Origin: Hyphomicrobiales bacterium
GTDB taxonomy: Bacteria > Pseudomonadota > Alphaproteobacteria > Rhizobiales > Aestuariivirgaceae
Assembly: GCA_026990765.1 (NCBI GenBank)
Contig: JALXCV010000161.1
Location: 1 to 33,328 of the forward strand
Direction: 5' to 3'
Length of the DNA stretch: 33,328 nt
Part shown: positions 26,375 to 33,328 of the stretch, one piece after another
Layout of the letters: every line of letters starts with the position of its first letter
Numbering within the stretch: the stretch's first letter is position 1
Program-made: the position numbers and the translations under genes
Notes under the pieces: model-generated
Seen by the model: the letters and a program-made list of their open reading frames with translations, nothing else
What the model was told of the DNA's origin: nothing
The model's database searches: none

Positions 26375-27966
26375 GGGGTTACTCCTTCATGGATGAATTT
26401 GAAAGTAATGGAATCAATCAGCGCCTGAAATGAAGCATCGACGATGTTTGGCGATACGCCAACAGTAAACCAGCGCTTGCCGGATGCATCGCGACTTTCG
26501 ATCAGCACTCTTGTTGTGGCGTTGGTGCCGCCATTAAGTATCCGCACCTTGAAATCTACCAGCTTCAAGTCATCAATGGAATTTTGATAGCGGCCCAGAT
26601 CCTTGCGCAAGGCGCAGTCAAGCGCATTAACCGGGCCATTGCCTTCACCAACTGACATGCGCAATTCACCATCAATGACCACTTTGACAATGGCTTCGGA
26701 AATCGTAACTTTTTCTCCGCGGGCATTAAATCGCTGCTCAACCATGGTCCGGTAGCTGACCACATCAAAGAATTCCGGCACCTTGCCAAAATGGCGGCGG
26801 GCCAGAAGCTCAAATGAGGCATCTGCGCCATCATAGGCATAACCGGCTGCTTCACGCTCTTTAACTTCACGCAACAGGGCATCCAGCCGTTTGTCGGTTT
26901 TTTCCACCACAATTCCGATACGTTCCAGTTCTGACAACAGATTTGATTTACCCGCCTGATCCGAAACCAGCATCTGGCGATGATTGCCGGTCAGTTCGGG
27001 ATTTACATGCTCATAGGTTTCCGGCTCTTTCATGATGGCTGAAGCATGGATACCGGCCTTGGTGGCAAAAGCGGTTGCCCCGACATAAGGGGCCTGGCGA
27101 TCCGGTGCCCGATTGAGCATTTCATCAAAATTGCGGGAAACCATGCTCAAATTCTTCAATTGTTCCGGTTTTGTGGAAATCTCAAAACGGTCGGAATAAT
27201 ATGGTTTCAGCATCAAGGTTGGTATCATGGTGACCAGATTGGCATTGCCGCAGCGCTCGCCAATGCCGTTAAGGGTTCCCTGTAACTGGCGAACCCCGGC
27301 ATCAATTGCAGCCAGAGTATTGGCAATGGCCTGACCGGTGTCATTATGGGCGTGCATTCCCAGATGGTTGCCCGGCACTGCCTTGATCACATCAGCGATG
27401 ATGTCTTCCACCTCATGCGGCAGGGTGCCGCCATTGGTATCACACAGCACAATCCAGCGAGCACCGGCATCATAAGCGGTTTTGGCGCAAGCTATGGCAT
27501 AGTCACGATTGGCCTTGTAACCGTCAAAGAAGTGTTCGCAATCAACCAGCGCCTGTTTGCCACTGGCGATACAGGCTTTTACACTGTCAGCAATGGCTTC
27601 AAGGTTTTCCTCATTGGAACAGCCAAGCGCTACGCGCACATGATAATCCCACGATTTGGCAACAAAGCAGATCGCATCTGACTGAGCATTAAGCAGATCA
27701 TTAAGGCCGGGATCATTTTCAACCGATCGCCCTGCCCGTTTGGTCATGCCGAAAGCGGTAAATCTGGCGCTGGTATTATGGCTCTGGTTGAACAGCTCGG
27801 TATCGGTCGGATTGGCACCGGGGTAACCACCTTCAATATAATCAACCCCAAGCTGATCAAGAAATCCCATGACCTGCTTTTTTTCTTCCAGAGAAAAATC
27901 AACCCCGGGCGTCTGGGCACCGTCTCTCAAGGTTGTATCGAATATGTAAAGATGCTCACGGGTCAT
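26371..27966 (-). CDS. cimA: (R)-citramalate synthase / LeuA-family protein (CimA type)
   Basis: This 531-residue protein has an N-terminal DRE-TIM aldolase-like domain (IFDTTLRDGAQTPGVDFS; GANPTDTELF; LGMHAHNDTGQAIANTLAAI; GTLNGIGERCGNANL) and a C-terminal LeuA-type allosteric domain (about residues 390-530). The sequence matches the long CimA/TIGR00977 group, which condenses pyruvate and acetyl-CoA to citramalate for the threonine-independent isoleucine route. Isopropylmalate or homocitrate synthase activity cannot be excluded by eye. I chose the ATG at 27966 because GGAAAGG precedes it and it overlaps the stop of the small upstream gene (ATGA). The ATG at 27981 lies inside that small gene and has no ribosome site. 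It is followed by rarD, also overlapping by 4 nt. Confidence 0.88.
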   Translation of the reverse strand: MTREHLYIFDTTLRDGAQTPGVDFSLEEKKQVMGFLDQLGVDYIEGGYPGANPTDTELFNQSHNTSARFTAFGMTKRAGRSVENDPGLNDLLNAQSDAICFVAKSWDYHVRVALGCSNEENLEAIADSVKACIASGKQALVDCEHFFDGYKANRDYAIACAKTAYDAGARWIVLCDTNGGTLPHEVEDIIADVIKAVPGNHLGMHAHNDTGQAIANTLAAIDAGVRQLQGTLNGIGERCGNANLVTMIPTLMLKPYYSDRFEISTKPEQLKNLSMVSRNFDEMLNRAPDRQAPYVGATAFATKAGIHASAIMKEPETYEHVNPELTGNHRQMLVSDQAGKSNLLSELERIGIVVEKTDKRLDALLREVKEREAAGYAYDGADASFELLARRHFGKVPEFFDVVSYRTMVEQRFNARGEKVTISEAIVKVVIDGELRMSVGEGNGPVNALDCALRKDLGRYQNSIDDLKLVDFKVRILNGGTNATTRVLIESRDASGKRWFTVGVSPNIVDASFQALIDSITFKFIHEGVTP

Positions 27967-28112
27967 AGCAGACCTTTCCATTTAAGGGCGATATAGACTA
28001 ACAGGGCAAGGATGAATATCTTGGCGGCTATGTAATAAAGCCAGTGCCTGGGAAACGGCAGATTGTCTCCCCATTTTTTCTTTTCTGGTGGTGGGGTGTG
28101 GTCATTGCTCAT
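27963..28112 (-). CDS. small single-pass membrane protein, 49 residues
   Basis: This short gene encodes a basic, proline-containing N-terminus (MSNDHTPPPEKKKWG), a central PFPRHW segment, and one hydrophobic helix (about residues 26-43, YYIAAKIFILALLVYIAL) ending in KWKGLL. I do not recognise a family. Support for a real gene comes from arrangement. The ATG at 28112 has GAGG 7 nt upstream. The gene begins within the last 11 nt of the DUF559 gene, and its TGA overlaps the cimA ATG by 4 nt. So three consecutive reading frames are translationally linked. The helix with flanking Lys/Trp suggests an inner-membrane protein. The role is unknown. Confidence 0.75.
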   Translation of the reverse strand: MSNDHTPPPEKKKWGDNLPFPRHWLYYIAAKIFILALLVYIALKWKGLL

Positions 28113-28461
28113 AGCCAACCTCATTTAATACAGTTTCAACAATGTCTGCCGGATCTTTGCAAACCATCGAGTTTGAAAACCGAAGCACCCTGAAGCCCTG
28201 CTCATTCAAAAACCGGTCACGATTTCTGTCATAGCTTTGCGTGTTGATATGTGAGAGACCATCAAGTTCAATGATCAACTTTTCAGAAAAGGACACAAAA
28301 TCAGCAATATAAGGGCCGATTGGAGCCTGACGACGAAAACGGATTCCCTGTTCTTTCAGAAGTTTGAGATGGCGCCATAATATCCGTTCAGGGGGTGTCA
28401 TTTCCCTGCGCAATTCTTGCGCACGCTTGCGGGTTTCCGGTTTGATACGAGTTACAGACAT
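28102..28461 (-). CDS. DUF559 (Vsr/PD-(D/E)XK nuclease-like) protein
   Basis: This 119-residue protein shows the whole DUF559 pattern: a basic start, MTPPERILWRHLK, FRRQAPIGPYIADFVSF, IIELDGLSH and GFRVLRFSNSMV. The Asp in IADF and the Glu/Asp in ELDG correspond to the metal-binding residues of very-short-patch-repair and related PD-(D/E)XK nucleases. The family's biological role is not established. It lies between cysS and the 49-residue gene, and its 5' side abuts a 130-bp palindromic element 33 bp away. Such small nuclease genes are scattered and variable between relatives, so it may be a recent insertion in a core-gene operon. Confidence 0.85.
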   Translation of the reverse strand: MSVTRIKPETRKRAQELRREMTPPERILWRHLKLLKEQGIRFRRQAPIGPYIADFVSFSEKLIIELDGLSHINTQSYDRNRDRFLNEQGFRVLRFSNSMVCKDPADIVETVLNEVGYEQ

Positions 28462-28494
28462 GGAGATGTTTCAACTGCAACATAAGAACAAAAG

Positions 28495-28624
28495 CCACCC
28501 TCCCCCTTGTGGGGAGGGATAAAGGGTGGGGGTTCACTTAAAGAGTATGCGCAAAGCGCATTCAGCATCTTGCAGGCAAATGAGTTTGACCCCACCCCCA
28601 ACCCCTCCCCACAAGGGGGAGGGG
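28495..28624. repeat. GC-rich inverted-repeat element, BIME-like
   Basis: Two related arms face each other: 28495-28535 and 28589-28624. Each forms its own hairpin. The left has CCCTCCCC and GGGGAGGG around CTTGT (28498-28518, 8-bp stem). The right has CCCCTCCCC and GGGGAGGGG around ACAAG (28602-28624, 9-bp stem). The arms are also near reverse complements of each other over about 36 bp. The centre contains ATGCGC-AAA-GCGCAT (28547-28561). Similar G-rich palindromes are frequent in alphaproteobacterial intergenic DNA. It fills the cysS-DUF559 gap and could terminate or process the transcript. I saw no second copy in this window. Confidence 0.85.
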
Positions 28625-28651
28625 AGCTGGTTTTGAACGGATTGCGAGCCA

Positions 28652-29959
28652 TCACTTCACCTTCCAGATCGTACCCTCAGGCCCGTCCTTCAATTCAATG
28701 CCCATTGCATCCAACTCATCGCGGATGCGATCTGACTCGGCCCAGTTCTTGTCGGCCCTGGCCTGATTTCTGGATTCTATCAGGGCGTTGATTTTGGCTT
28801 CATCGATATTGCCCTGTGATTTGGTGATTTTTGCAGTGTCGCAGGAAAAACCCATGAGGTTCAAGGCGGCTGCAATTTCACCTGGGTCGGTTATCTGGTG
28901 CAGTTCGGCAATGGCTTTGGGGGTATTCAGATCATCGCTCAGGGCATCTATTATCGTTGCTGGAACCGTAGTTGCTTCAGCGCATTTATCATATAGCCGT
29001 TGAAGAATGGTCAGGCTTTCTTCCAGACCTTTTTCGGTCCAGTCAATTGGCTGGCGATAATGGGTTCTGAGCATGTTGAATTTCAGCACTTCACCTGGCC
29101 AGTATTCGAGCAGACCGTGAATGGTCAGGAAATTGCCAAGGCTCTTGGACATTTTTTCGCCCTCTACCTGCAAGAAGCCGTTATGCAACCAGACATTGGC
29201 CATGACATCAGTGCCGTGCGAGCAGCGCGACTGGGCTATTTCGTTTTCGTGGTGAGGAAATTGCAGATCGATGCCACCGGCATGGATATCGAAAGTCTCA
29301 CCCAGATATTTGGCTGACATGGCTGAACATTCAAGGTGCCAGCCGGGCCTGCCATAGCCCCATGGGCTGTCCCAGCCCGGTTCATTGCCGGTTGAGGGTT
29401 TCCACAAGATAAAATCGGTCGGGTCTTTCTTGTATGAGGCGACCTCAACCCTGGCACCGGCGATCATTTCATCGCGGTTACGATTGGAAAGCTGGCCGTA
29501 ATCGGGCATAGAGGGTACATCGAACAATACATGACCATCAGCCTCATAGGCATGACCCTTTTCGATCAGTGCTGAAACCATGTCAATCATCTGTTTTATA
29601 TGGGCGGTGGCTCGCGGTTCTACTGTTGGCTCCAGCACTCCAAGGGCGGCAATATCGGCATGGAACTGCTCGGTTGTGCGCTCGGTTACCTCGGCAATCG
29701 AGATACCTTCGCGTTCGGCCCGGGCATTGATCTTGTCATCAACATCGGTGATGTTGCGGACATAGGTGACATGATCCTTGCCATAGACATGGCGCAGCAG
29801 CCGGAAAAGCACATCAAATACGATGATTGGCCGGGCATTGCCAATATGGGCATAATCATAGACGGTTGGCCCGCAGGCATACATACGGACATTTTCAGCA
29901 TTGATGGGTTTGAACTCATCGCGCGACCGGGTGAGTGAATTATAGAATTTTAGCGTCAT
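28652..29959 (-). CDS. cysS: cysteinyl-tRNA synthetase
   Basis: This 435-residue class I synthetase charges tRNA-Cys. The zinc ligand C29 ([12 protein letters not shown]), the HIGN form of the HIGH motif (residues 38-41), [20 protein letters not shown] with the second zinc Cys, [11 protein letters not shown] and [10 protein letters not shown] are all present. It is slightly shorter than the E. coli enzyme, with the usual C-terminal anticodon-binding tail. I chose the ATG at 29959 ([10 protein letters not shown]), with AAGGGG upstream. The longer frame to 30061 adds residues unlike the family. It is the first gene of the - strand group that continues through DUF559, the small gene, cimA and rarD, although the repeat at 28495-28624 may split it. 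Confidence 0.96.
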   Translation of the reverse strand: MTLKFYNSLTRSRDEFKPINAENVRMYACGPTVYDYAHIGNARPIIVFDVLFRLLRHVYGKDHVTYVRNITDVDDKINARAEREGISIAEVTERTTEQFHADIAALGVLEPTVEPRATAHIKQMIDMVSALIEKGHAYEADGHVLFDVPSMPDYGQLSNRNRDEMIAGARVEVASYKKDPTDFILWKPSTGNEPGWDSPWGYGRPGWHLECSAMSAKYLGETFDIHAGGIDLQFPHHENEIAQSRCSHGTDVMANVWLHNGFLQVEGEKMSKSLGNFLTIHGLLEYWPGEVLKFNMLRTHYRQPIDWTEKGLEESLTILQRLYDKCAEATTVPATIIDALSDDLNTPKAIAELHQITDPGEIAAALNLMGFSCDTAKITKSQGNIDEAKINALIESRNQARADKNWAESDRIRDELDAMGIELKDGPEGTIWKVK

Positions 29960-30055
29960 GTGGTCCCCTTTGCGCCGGGCCTGAACGCTGCTTTCTTTTG
30001 ATTTTTGGAAAGGCTTACCGCTGCCAGCGCGTGTTATTGCTAGCTGATAATAATG

Positions 30056-30129
30056 CCGCAAATATTGCGGAATCTTTTAGATACGGTAATCATGGGCAAA
30101 TAAATGCTCCATTCCTGTCAAATCGTCAA
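30056..30129 (-). promoter_or_regulatory. cysS upstream region: TTGAC boxes and a dyad
   Basis: The 179-bp gap between the DAHP synthase gene and cysS has no gene. On the - strand it holds two overlapping-phase -35-like hexamers, TTGACG (30129-30124) and TTGACA (30121-30116). Further toward cysS is a perfect dyad CCGCAA-ATA-TTGCGG (30056-30070). I cannot pick a convincing -10. The dyad could be an operator or a structure in the cysS leader. Confidence 0.3.
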
Positions 30130-30138
30130 GAAAAAACA

Positions 30139-31521
30139 TTAACCTGCATATAAATCACTCACTGGCACTGCCGGTTGCTCTTTTTTCAGATGTTCTGCAA
30201 TCTGGAAAGCCATTTCCAGTGCCTGATCTGCATTAAGGCGCGGATCGCAATGGGTATGATAGCGATCATGCAAATCAGTATCTGACAGGGCATAGGCACC
30301 GCCGGTGCATTCAGTGACATTCTTGCCGGTCATTTCGACATGTACACCGCCTGCATGGGTGCCCTCGGCCTTGTGTATATCCATGAAGCTGCGCACTTCG
30401 TTCAATATGCGATCAAACGGGCGGGTCTTGAAATTGCTGGATGCCTTGATGGTGTTGCCGTGCATCGGGTCACACGACCAGATGACATTGCGACCTTCGC
30501 GTTTCACATCGCGCAGCAATTGCGGCAGATGTTCACCAATTGCATCAGCACCATAACGGGTAATCAGGGTAAGGCGGCCCGGTTCATTGTCAGGATCAAG
30601 AATATCTATCAGTTTCAAAAGCTCTGAAGATGAAAGGGTTGGGCCGCATTTAAGACCGATCGGGTTCTTGATGCCACGGAAAAACTCGACATGGGCATGA
30701 TCAAGCTGCCGGGTTCTGTCGCCAATCCACAGCATATGGCCGGAAGTGGCATACCAGTGGCCCGAGGTTGAATCAATACGGGTCAAGGCTTCCTCATAAC
30801 CTAAAAGCAGGGCCTCGTGGCTGGTGAAGAATTCAGTCTGGCGAAGTTGCGGGGCAGTGTCCGGGTTGATGCCGCAGGCACGCATGAAGCCAAGGCTTTC
30901 AGTTATCCGCTCAGCCAGGGCATTATAGCGGTCCCCATGCGGGGAATCCTTCAATGCGCCTACCGTCCAGCGATGCACATGTTCAAGATTGGCATAACCG
31001 CCCATGGCAAAGGCGCGCAGCAAATTAAGAGTTGCGGCGGACTGGCGATAGGCCATGAGCTGGCGCTGCGGATCAGGAGTGCGTTCGGATTTGTTGAAAT
31101 CGATACCATTGATAATATCACCGCGATAGGATGGCAGGATCTCATCACCCTGGGTTTCATTATCAGATGAACGCGGTTTGGCGAACTGGCCGGCAATGCG
31201 TCCAATTTTAACCAGTGGCTGGCCACCGGCAAAAGTCAGCACTACTGCCATTTGCAGAAAAACCCGGAAGAAATCGCGGATATTATCGGCTGAATGTTCA
31301 GCAAAGCTTTCGGCGCAATCACCACCCTGCAACAAAAAACCCTTGCCCCTGGCAACTCTGGCCAGTTTGCGTTGCAGCTTGCGGGCTTCACCGGCAAATA
31401 CCAATGGCGGGAATTGTGACAGCCTGTTTTCAACATCTGCCAGCATTTCAAGGTCCTGATATTCCGGCACCTGCACAATTGGCATTTTTCGCCAGCTTTG
31501 CGGTGTCCATGCGCCTGCCAT
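30139..31521 (-). CDS. class II 3-deoxy-7-phosphoheptulonate (DAHP) synthase
   Basis: This 460-residue enzyme is a plant-type (AroA-II) DAHP synthase, which condenses phosphoenolpyruvate and erythrose 4-phosphate in the first step of aromatic amino acid synthesis. Characteristic stretches are WTPQSWR near the N-terminus, [12 protein letters not shown] with the metal-binding C69, [44 protein letters not shown] and [18 protein letters not shown]. The length is normal. GGAG precedes the ATG at 31521 by 9 nt. It is a single gene between two non-coding gaps and divergent from the small membrane protein gene. The 203-bp upstream gap holds a TGAAAC-N10-GTTTCA dyad. Confidence 0.95.
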   Translation of the reverse strand: MAGAWTPQSWRKMPIVQVPEYQDLEMLADVENRLSQFPPLVFAGEARKLQRKLARVARGKGFLLQGGDCAESFAEHSADNIRDFFRVFLQMAVVLTFAGGQPLVKIGRIAGQFAKPRSSDNETQGDEILPSYRGDIINGIDFNKSERTPDPQRQLMAYRQSAATLNLLRAFAMGGYANLEHVHRWTVGALKDSPHGDRYNALAERITESLGFMRACGINPDTAPQLRQTEFFTSHEALLLGYEEALTRIDSTSGHWYATSGHMLWIGDRTRQLDHAHVEFFRGIKNPIGLKCGPTLSSSELLKLIDILDPDNEPGRLTLITRYGADAIGEHLPQLLRDVKREGRNVIWSCDPMHGNTIKASSNFKTRPFDRILNEVRSFMDIHKAEGTHAGGVHVEMTGKNVTECTGGAYALSDTDLHDRYHTHCDPRLNADQALEMAFQIAEHLKKEQPAVPVSDLYAG

Positions 31522-31572
31522 TATTCTATTCTCCAGTTAAAGCCTGATCGGGAGGCTGGTATACACGCTAGA

Positions 31573-31594
31573 TGAAACCTTGACCAGTGTTTCA
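31573..31594. promoter_or_regulatory. inverted repeat upstream of DAHP synthase
   Basis: TGAAAC (31573-31578) and GTTTCA (31589-31594) are perfect 6-bp arms with a 10-nt spacer, centred about 62 bp before the DAHP synthase start in the divergent gap 31522-31724. The geometry suits a dimeric regulator; none is identified. I saw no clear promoter elsewhere in this gap. Confidence 0.3.
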
Positions 31595-31724
31595 GTAGAT
31601 CAAAAACCTGGAAAACCAACAGCAATATCATTGCAGATGCCAGCTTTACTGTTTTGCGGGTTGATAATGACAGCAAGACAGGTGCGATGAAACAACCGGT
31701 TAATCAGTTTTTGCTACGATTATC

Positions 31725-32018
31725 ATGACCGACACAGTGATAGAACAGGTGATTGATATGCGTGATATGTTACGAGGCATTAACTGGTACGAATATGTTG
31801 AATTCTTCAATCAGGGTTCCCCGCCTGTTTACATGCTGATTATCGGGTTCAATCTGCTTATCCTGATAGCCTGGGCCGGGCGCCGCATGTCTCGCAGCGA
31901 AAGCAAAAAACACTCATCCAGCATGCCTTTGCTGATATTGACAATATTGGGTAATTTCGTGGTTTTATCAGCCGGATCGATCGGTCTTGACCAGATTTTG
32001 AGCAATATAAGCATTTAA
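31725..32018 (+). CDS. small two-helix membrane protein, unknown function
   Basis: This protein has 97 residues if it starts at 31725. It has two hydrophobic helices, about residues 34-51 (VYMLIIGFNLLILIAWAG) and 67-88 (MPLLILTILGNFVVLSAGSI). They are joined by a basic, Ser-rich loop (RRMSRSESKKHSSS), which predicts both ends outside and the loop in the cytoplasm. I do not recognise a family. The ATG at 31725 lacks a ribosome site. The ATG at 31758 (MRDMLRGINWYEY) has AGGTGA a few nt upstream and may be the real start, giving 86 residues. It lies 39 bp before the carboxylate-amine ligase gene and may be co-transcribed with it. Confidence 0.65.
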   Translation: MTDTVIEQVIDMRDMLRGINWYEYVEFFNQGSPPVYMLIIGFNLLILIAWAGRRMSRSESKKHSSSMPLLILTILGNFVVLSAGSIGLDQILSNISI

Positions 32019-32057
32019 CACTTGCAAAAATGACTTTGAATCAGGCAGATTAAAGTC

Positions 32058-33188
32058 ATGCAGGAAGCTGAATTTACACTTGGCATAGAAGAAGAATATT
32101 TGCTTGTTGACAAAACAAGCCGCGATCTGGTGCGCAAGGCACCCGATGGTCTGATGCAGCAATGTGAATCAGTACTGGCTGATCAGGTAAGCCCGGAATT
32201 CCTGCAATGCCAGATAGAGGTAGGCACCAGAGTATGCAAAAGTGTTCAGGGCGCGCGCGCTGATCTGGCCCGTTTGCGAAAATGTATTGCTGAAATAGCT
32301 GCTCAATATGATCTTGCCCCTATTGCCTCATCCACCCATCCGTTTGCTGACTGGATGGATCAGCGTTTTACCGACAAGGAGCGCTATCATGAACTGGCGC
32401 AGGACCTGCAAGGGGTCGGCAAGCGGCTGCTGATTTGTGGAATGCACGTGCATGTAGGGGTAGAAAATCCAGATTTCAGAATAGATATACTCAACCAGTT
32501 GCCATATTTCCTGCCACATCTGTTAGCGCTGTCATGTTCATCACCCTTCTGGCATGGAAGTGACAGCGGGCTTAGTTCCTACCGGTTGACGATTTTTGAT
32601 AATCTGCCGCGTACCGGCCTGCCACCCAAATTTGATTCCTGGGGGGAATATGAGCGCACCACCGGGATACTGATCAGGAATGGCCTGATTGAGGATGCAA
32701 CCAAAATCTGGTGGGACTTGCGCCCGTCACACCGTTTTCCAACGCTGGAAATGCGGATATGTGATGTGCCGACACGGCTGGATGACACCATAACAATTGC
32801 CTCTATCTATGCCTGCCTGATCAGGATGCTGCTGCGCCTGCGCCGGGATAATCTGAGCTGGCGCAAATATGAACGGTTTCTGGTAAATGAAAATCGCTGG
32901 CGGGCACAACGCTATGGAGCATCTGGCAGCCTGATTGATTTTGGACGCGGCGAAGTTGTAGCATATGCTGAATTGCTTGAAGAACTTATAAAACTGATCA
33001 GGCCTGATGCAGAAGCCATCGGTTGTGTCGAAGAAATTGAAAATGCCCGCAATATAATCAAGCGTGGAACCAGTGCTGAGCGGCAAAGAGCTGCTTATGA
33101 CAAGGCATTGCAAAGCGGCAAATCATCTGATCAGGCTTTGCAGGTGATTGTCGATGAACTGATCGAGGATACAGTCAGAGGACTTTAA
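32058..33188 (+). CDS. YbdK-type carboxylate-amine ligase (GCS2 family)
   Basis: This 376-residue member of the glutamate-cysteine ligase 2 family (TIGR02050) has an N-terminal [19 protein letters not shown], whose acidic residues bind metal-ATP. Further in are [47 protein letters not shown] and [21 protein letters not shown]. coli YbdK has weak glutamate-cysteine ligase activity in vitro, but the physiological substrate is unknown. The gene is complete and ends 14 bp inside the convergent DUF2093 gene. A small membrane protein gene precedes it by 39 bp. Confidence 0.92.
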   Translation: MQEAEFTLGIEEEYLLVDKTSRDLVRKAPDGLMQQCESVLADQVSPEFLQCQIEVGTRVCKSVQGARADLARLRKCIAEIAAQYDLAPIASSTHPFADWMDQRFTDKERYHELAQDLQGVGKRLLICGMHVHVGVENPDFRIDILNQLPYFLPHLLALSCSSPFWHGSDSGLSSYRLTIFDNLPRTGLPPKFDSWGEYERTTGILIRNGLIEDATKIWWDLRPSHRFPTLEMRICDVPTRLDDTITIASIYACLIRMLLRLRRDNLSWRKYERFLVNENRWRAQRYGASGSLIDFGRGEVVAYAELLEELIKLIRPDAEAIGCVEEIENARNIIKRGTSAERQRAAYDKALQSGKSSDQALQVIVDELIEDTVRGL

Positions 33189-33328
33189 GCTCAGCCTTTA
33201 AGGCCTCAAGAGCTGAAGCATAGGGTTCCTGGCGCTCAATGCTCCAATATTTCAGGTCATCAAGGGCAATCGGTTTGCCGGTGACCGCACATCTGACAAA
33301 ACTGCCATTTTTGACAATCTTGTAATCA
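33175..33328 (-). CDS. DUF2093 protein (5' part beyond window)
   Basis: About 50 C-terminal residues are readable on the - strand from the window edge to a TGA at 33177-33175: [19 protein letters not shown], then [20 protein letters not shown] and a short tail. The VRCAVTGxPIxLDxLxYWSxxRQExYAS pattern is that of DUF2093, a short protein family common in alphaproteobacteria and of unknown function. The CAVTG and YWS parts are the family's most constant features. Its end overlaps the convergent ligase gene by 14 bp. The start is outside the window. Confidence 0.75.
   Translation of the reverse strand, partial: DYKIVKNGSFVRCAVTGKPIALDDLKYWSIERQEPYASALEALKAELKVL

Noticed and set aside
28507-28791. 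A + strand frame across the palindromic element
   Set aside because: It is made of repeat sequence (Pro/Gly-rich translation) plus antisense cysS codons, so it is not a protein gene.
1-33328. CRISPR arrays, tRNA or rRNA genes, insertion sequences, prophage
   Set aside because: I looked for regular direct repeats, tRNA-like cloverleaf sequences, transposase motifs and phage genes and saw none.

Overview
The window is a chromosomal segment of an alphaproteobacterium. Evidence for this is the complete hopanoid (hpn) locus, a DUF2093 gene fragment, an Atm1-type exporter, the small-type phosphatidylserine decarboxylase next to pssA, a class II DAHP synthase and a citramalate-synthase-type LeuA homologue. 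A Hyphomicrobiales or Rhodobiaceae-like host is my guess; the genus cannot be fixed from sequence alone. Coding density is high. No rRNA, tRNA, CRISPR array, insertion sequence or prophage was seen.

Positions 1-8700 (+ strand) hold the squalene-to-hopane part of the pathway: hpnC (5' end cut by the window edge), hpnB, dxs, hpnD, hpnE, shc (hpnF) and hpnG. Several junctions overlap or nearly touch, so this looks like one operon that runs from the MEP-pathway entry enzyme (dxs) through squalene (hpnD, hpnC, hpnE) and hopene (shc) to side-chain processing (hpnG). Positions 8716-14042 (- strand) hold the rest: hpnO (aminotransferase), hpnN (RND-type hopanoid transporter) and hpnH (radical SAM adenosyl transfer to diploptene). 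They converge on hpnG.

Positions 14043-14132 are a compact divergent control region with a 17-bp palindrome sitting inside a sigma70-like promoter. On the + strand it drives a padR-type repressor gene, a periplasmic adaptor and a large RND pump (ATGA overlaps throughout), followed by a CBS-domain gene. On the other side it faces hpnO, so one regulator could connect an efflux system with hopanoid tailoring and transport.

Positions 19516-21027 (-) are pssA and psd, the two steps of phosphatidylethanolamine synthesis. Then come an Atm1-type ABC exporter (-), a secreted or anchored Ig-like/LysM protein (-), a divergent LOG-family gene (+) and a - strand group: cysS, a DUF559 nuclease-like gene, an unlisted 49-residue membrane protein, cimA and rarD. 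Between cysS and the DUF559 gene lies a 130-bp GC-rich inverted-repeat element. rarD appears to start at a CTG codon that overlaps the cimA stop. The right end has class II DAHP synthase (-), a small membrane protein and a YbdK-type carboxylate-amine ligase (+), and the 3' part of a convergent DUF2093 gene (-).

The most notable points are the PadR control region between the hopanoid and efflux genes, the CTG start of rarD, the 49-residue protein translationally locked between a DUF559 gene and cimA, the palindromic element next to the DUF559 gene, and a possible small RNA between psd and the ABC exporter. All calls are from reading sequence and family knowledge; no database search was run.
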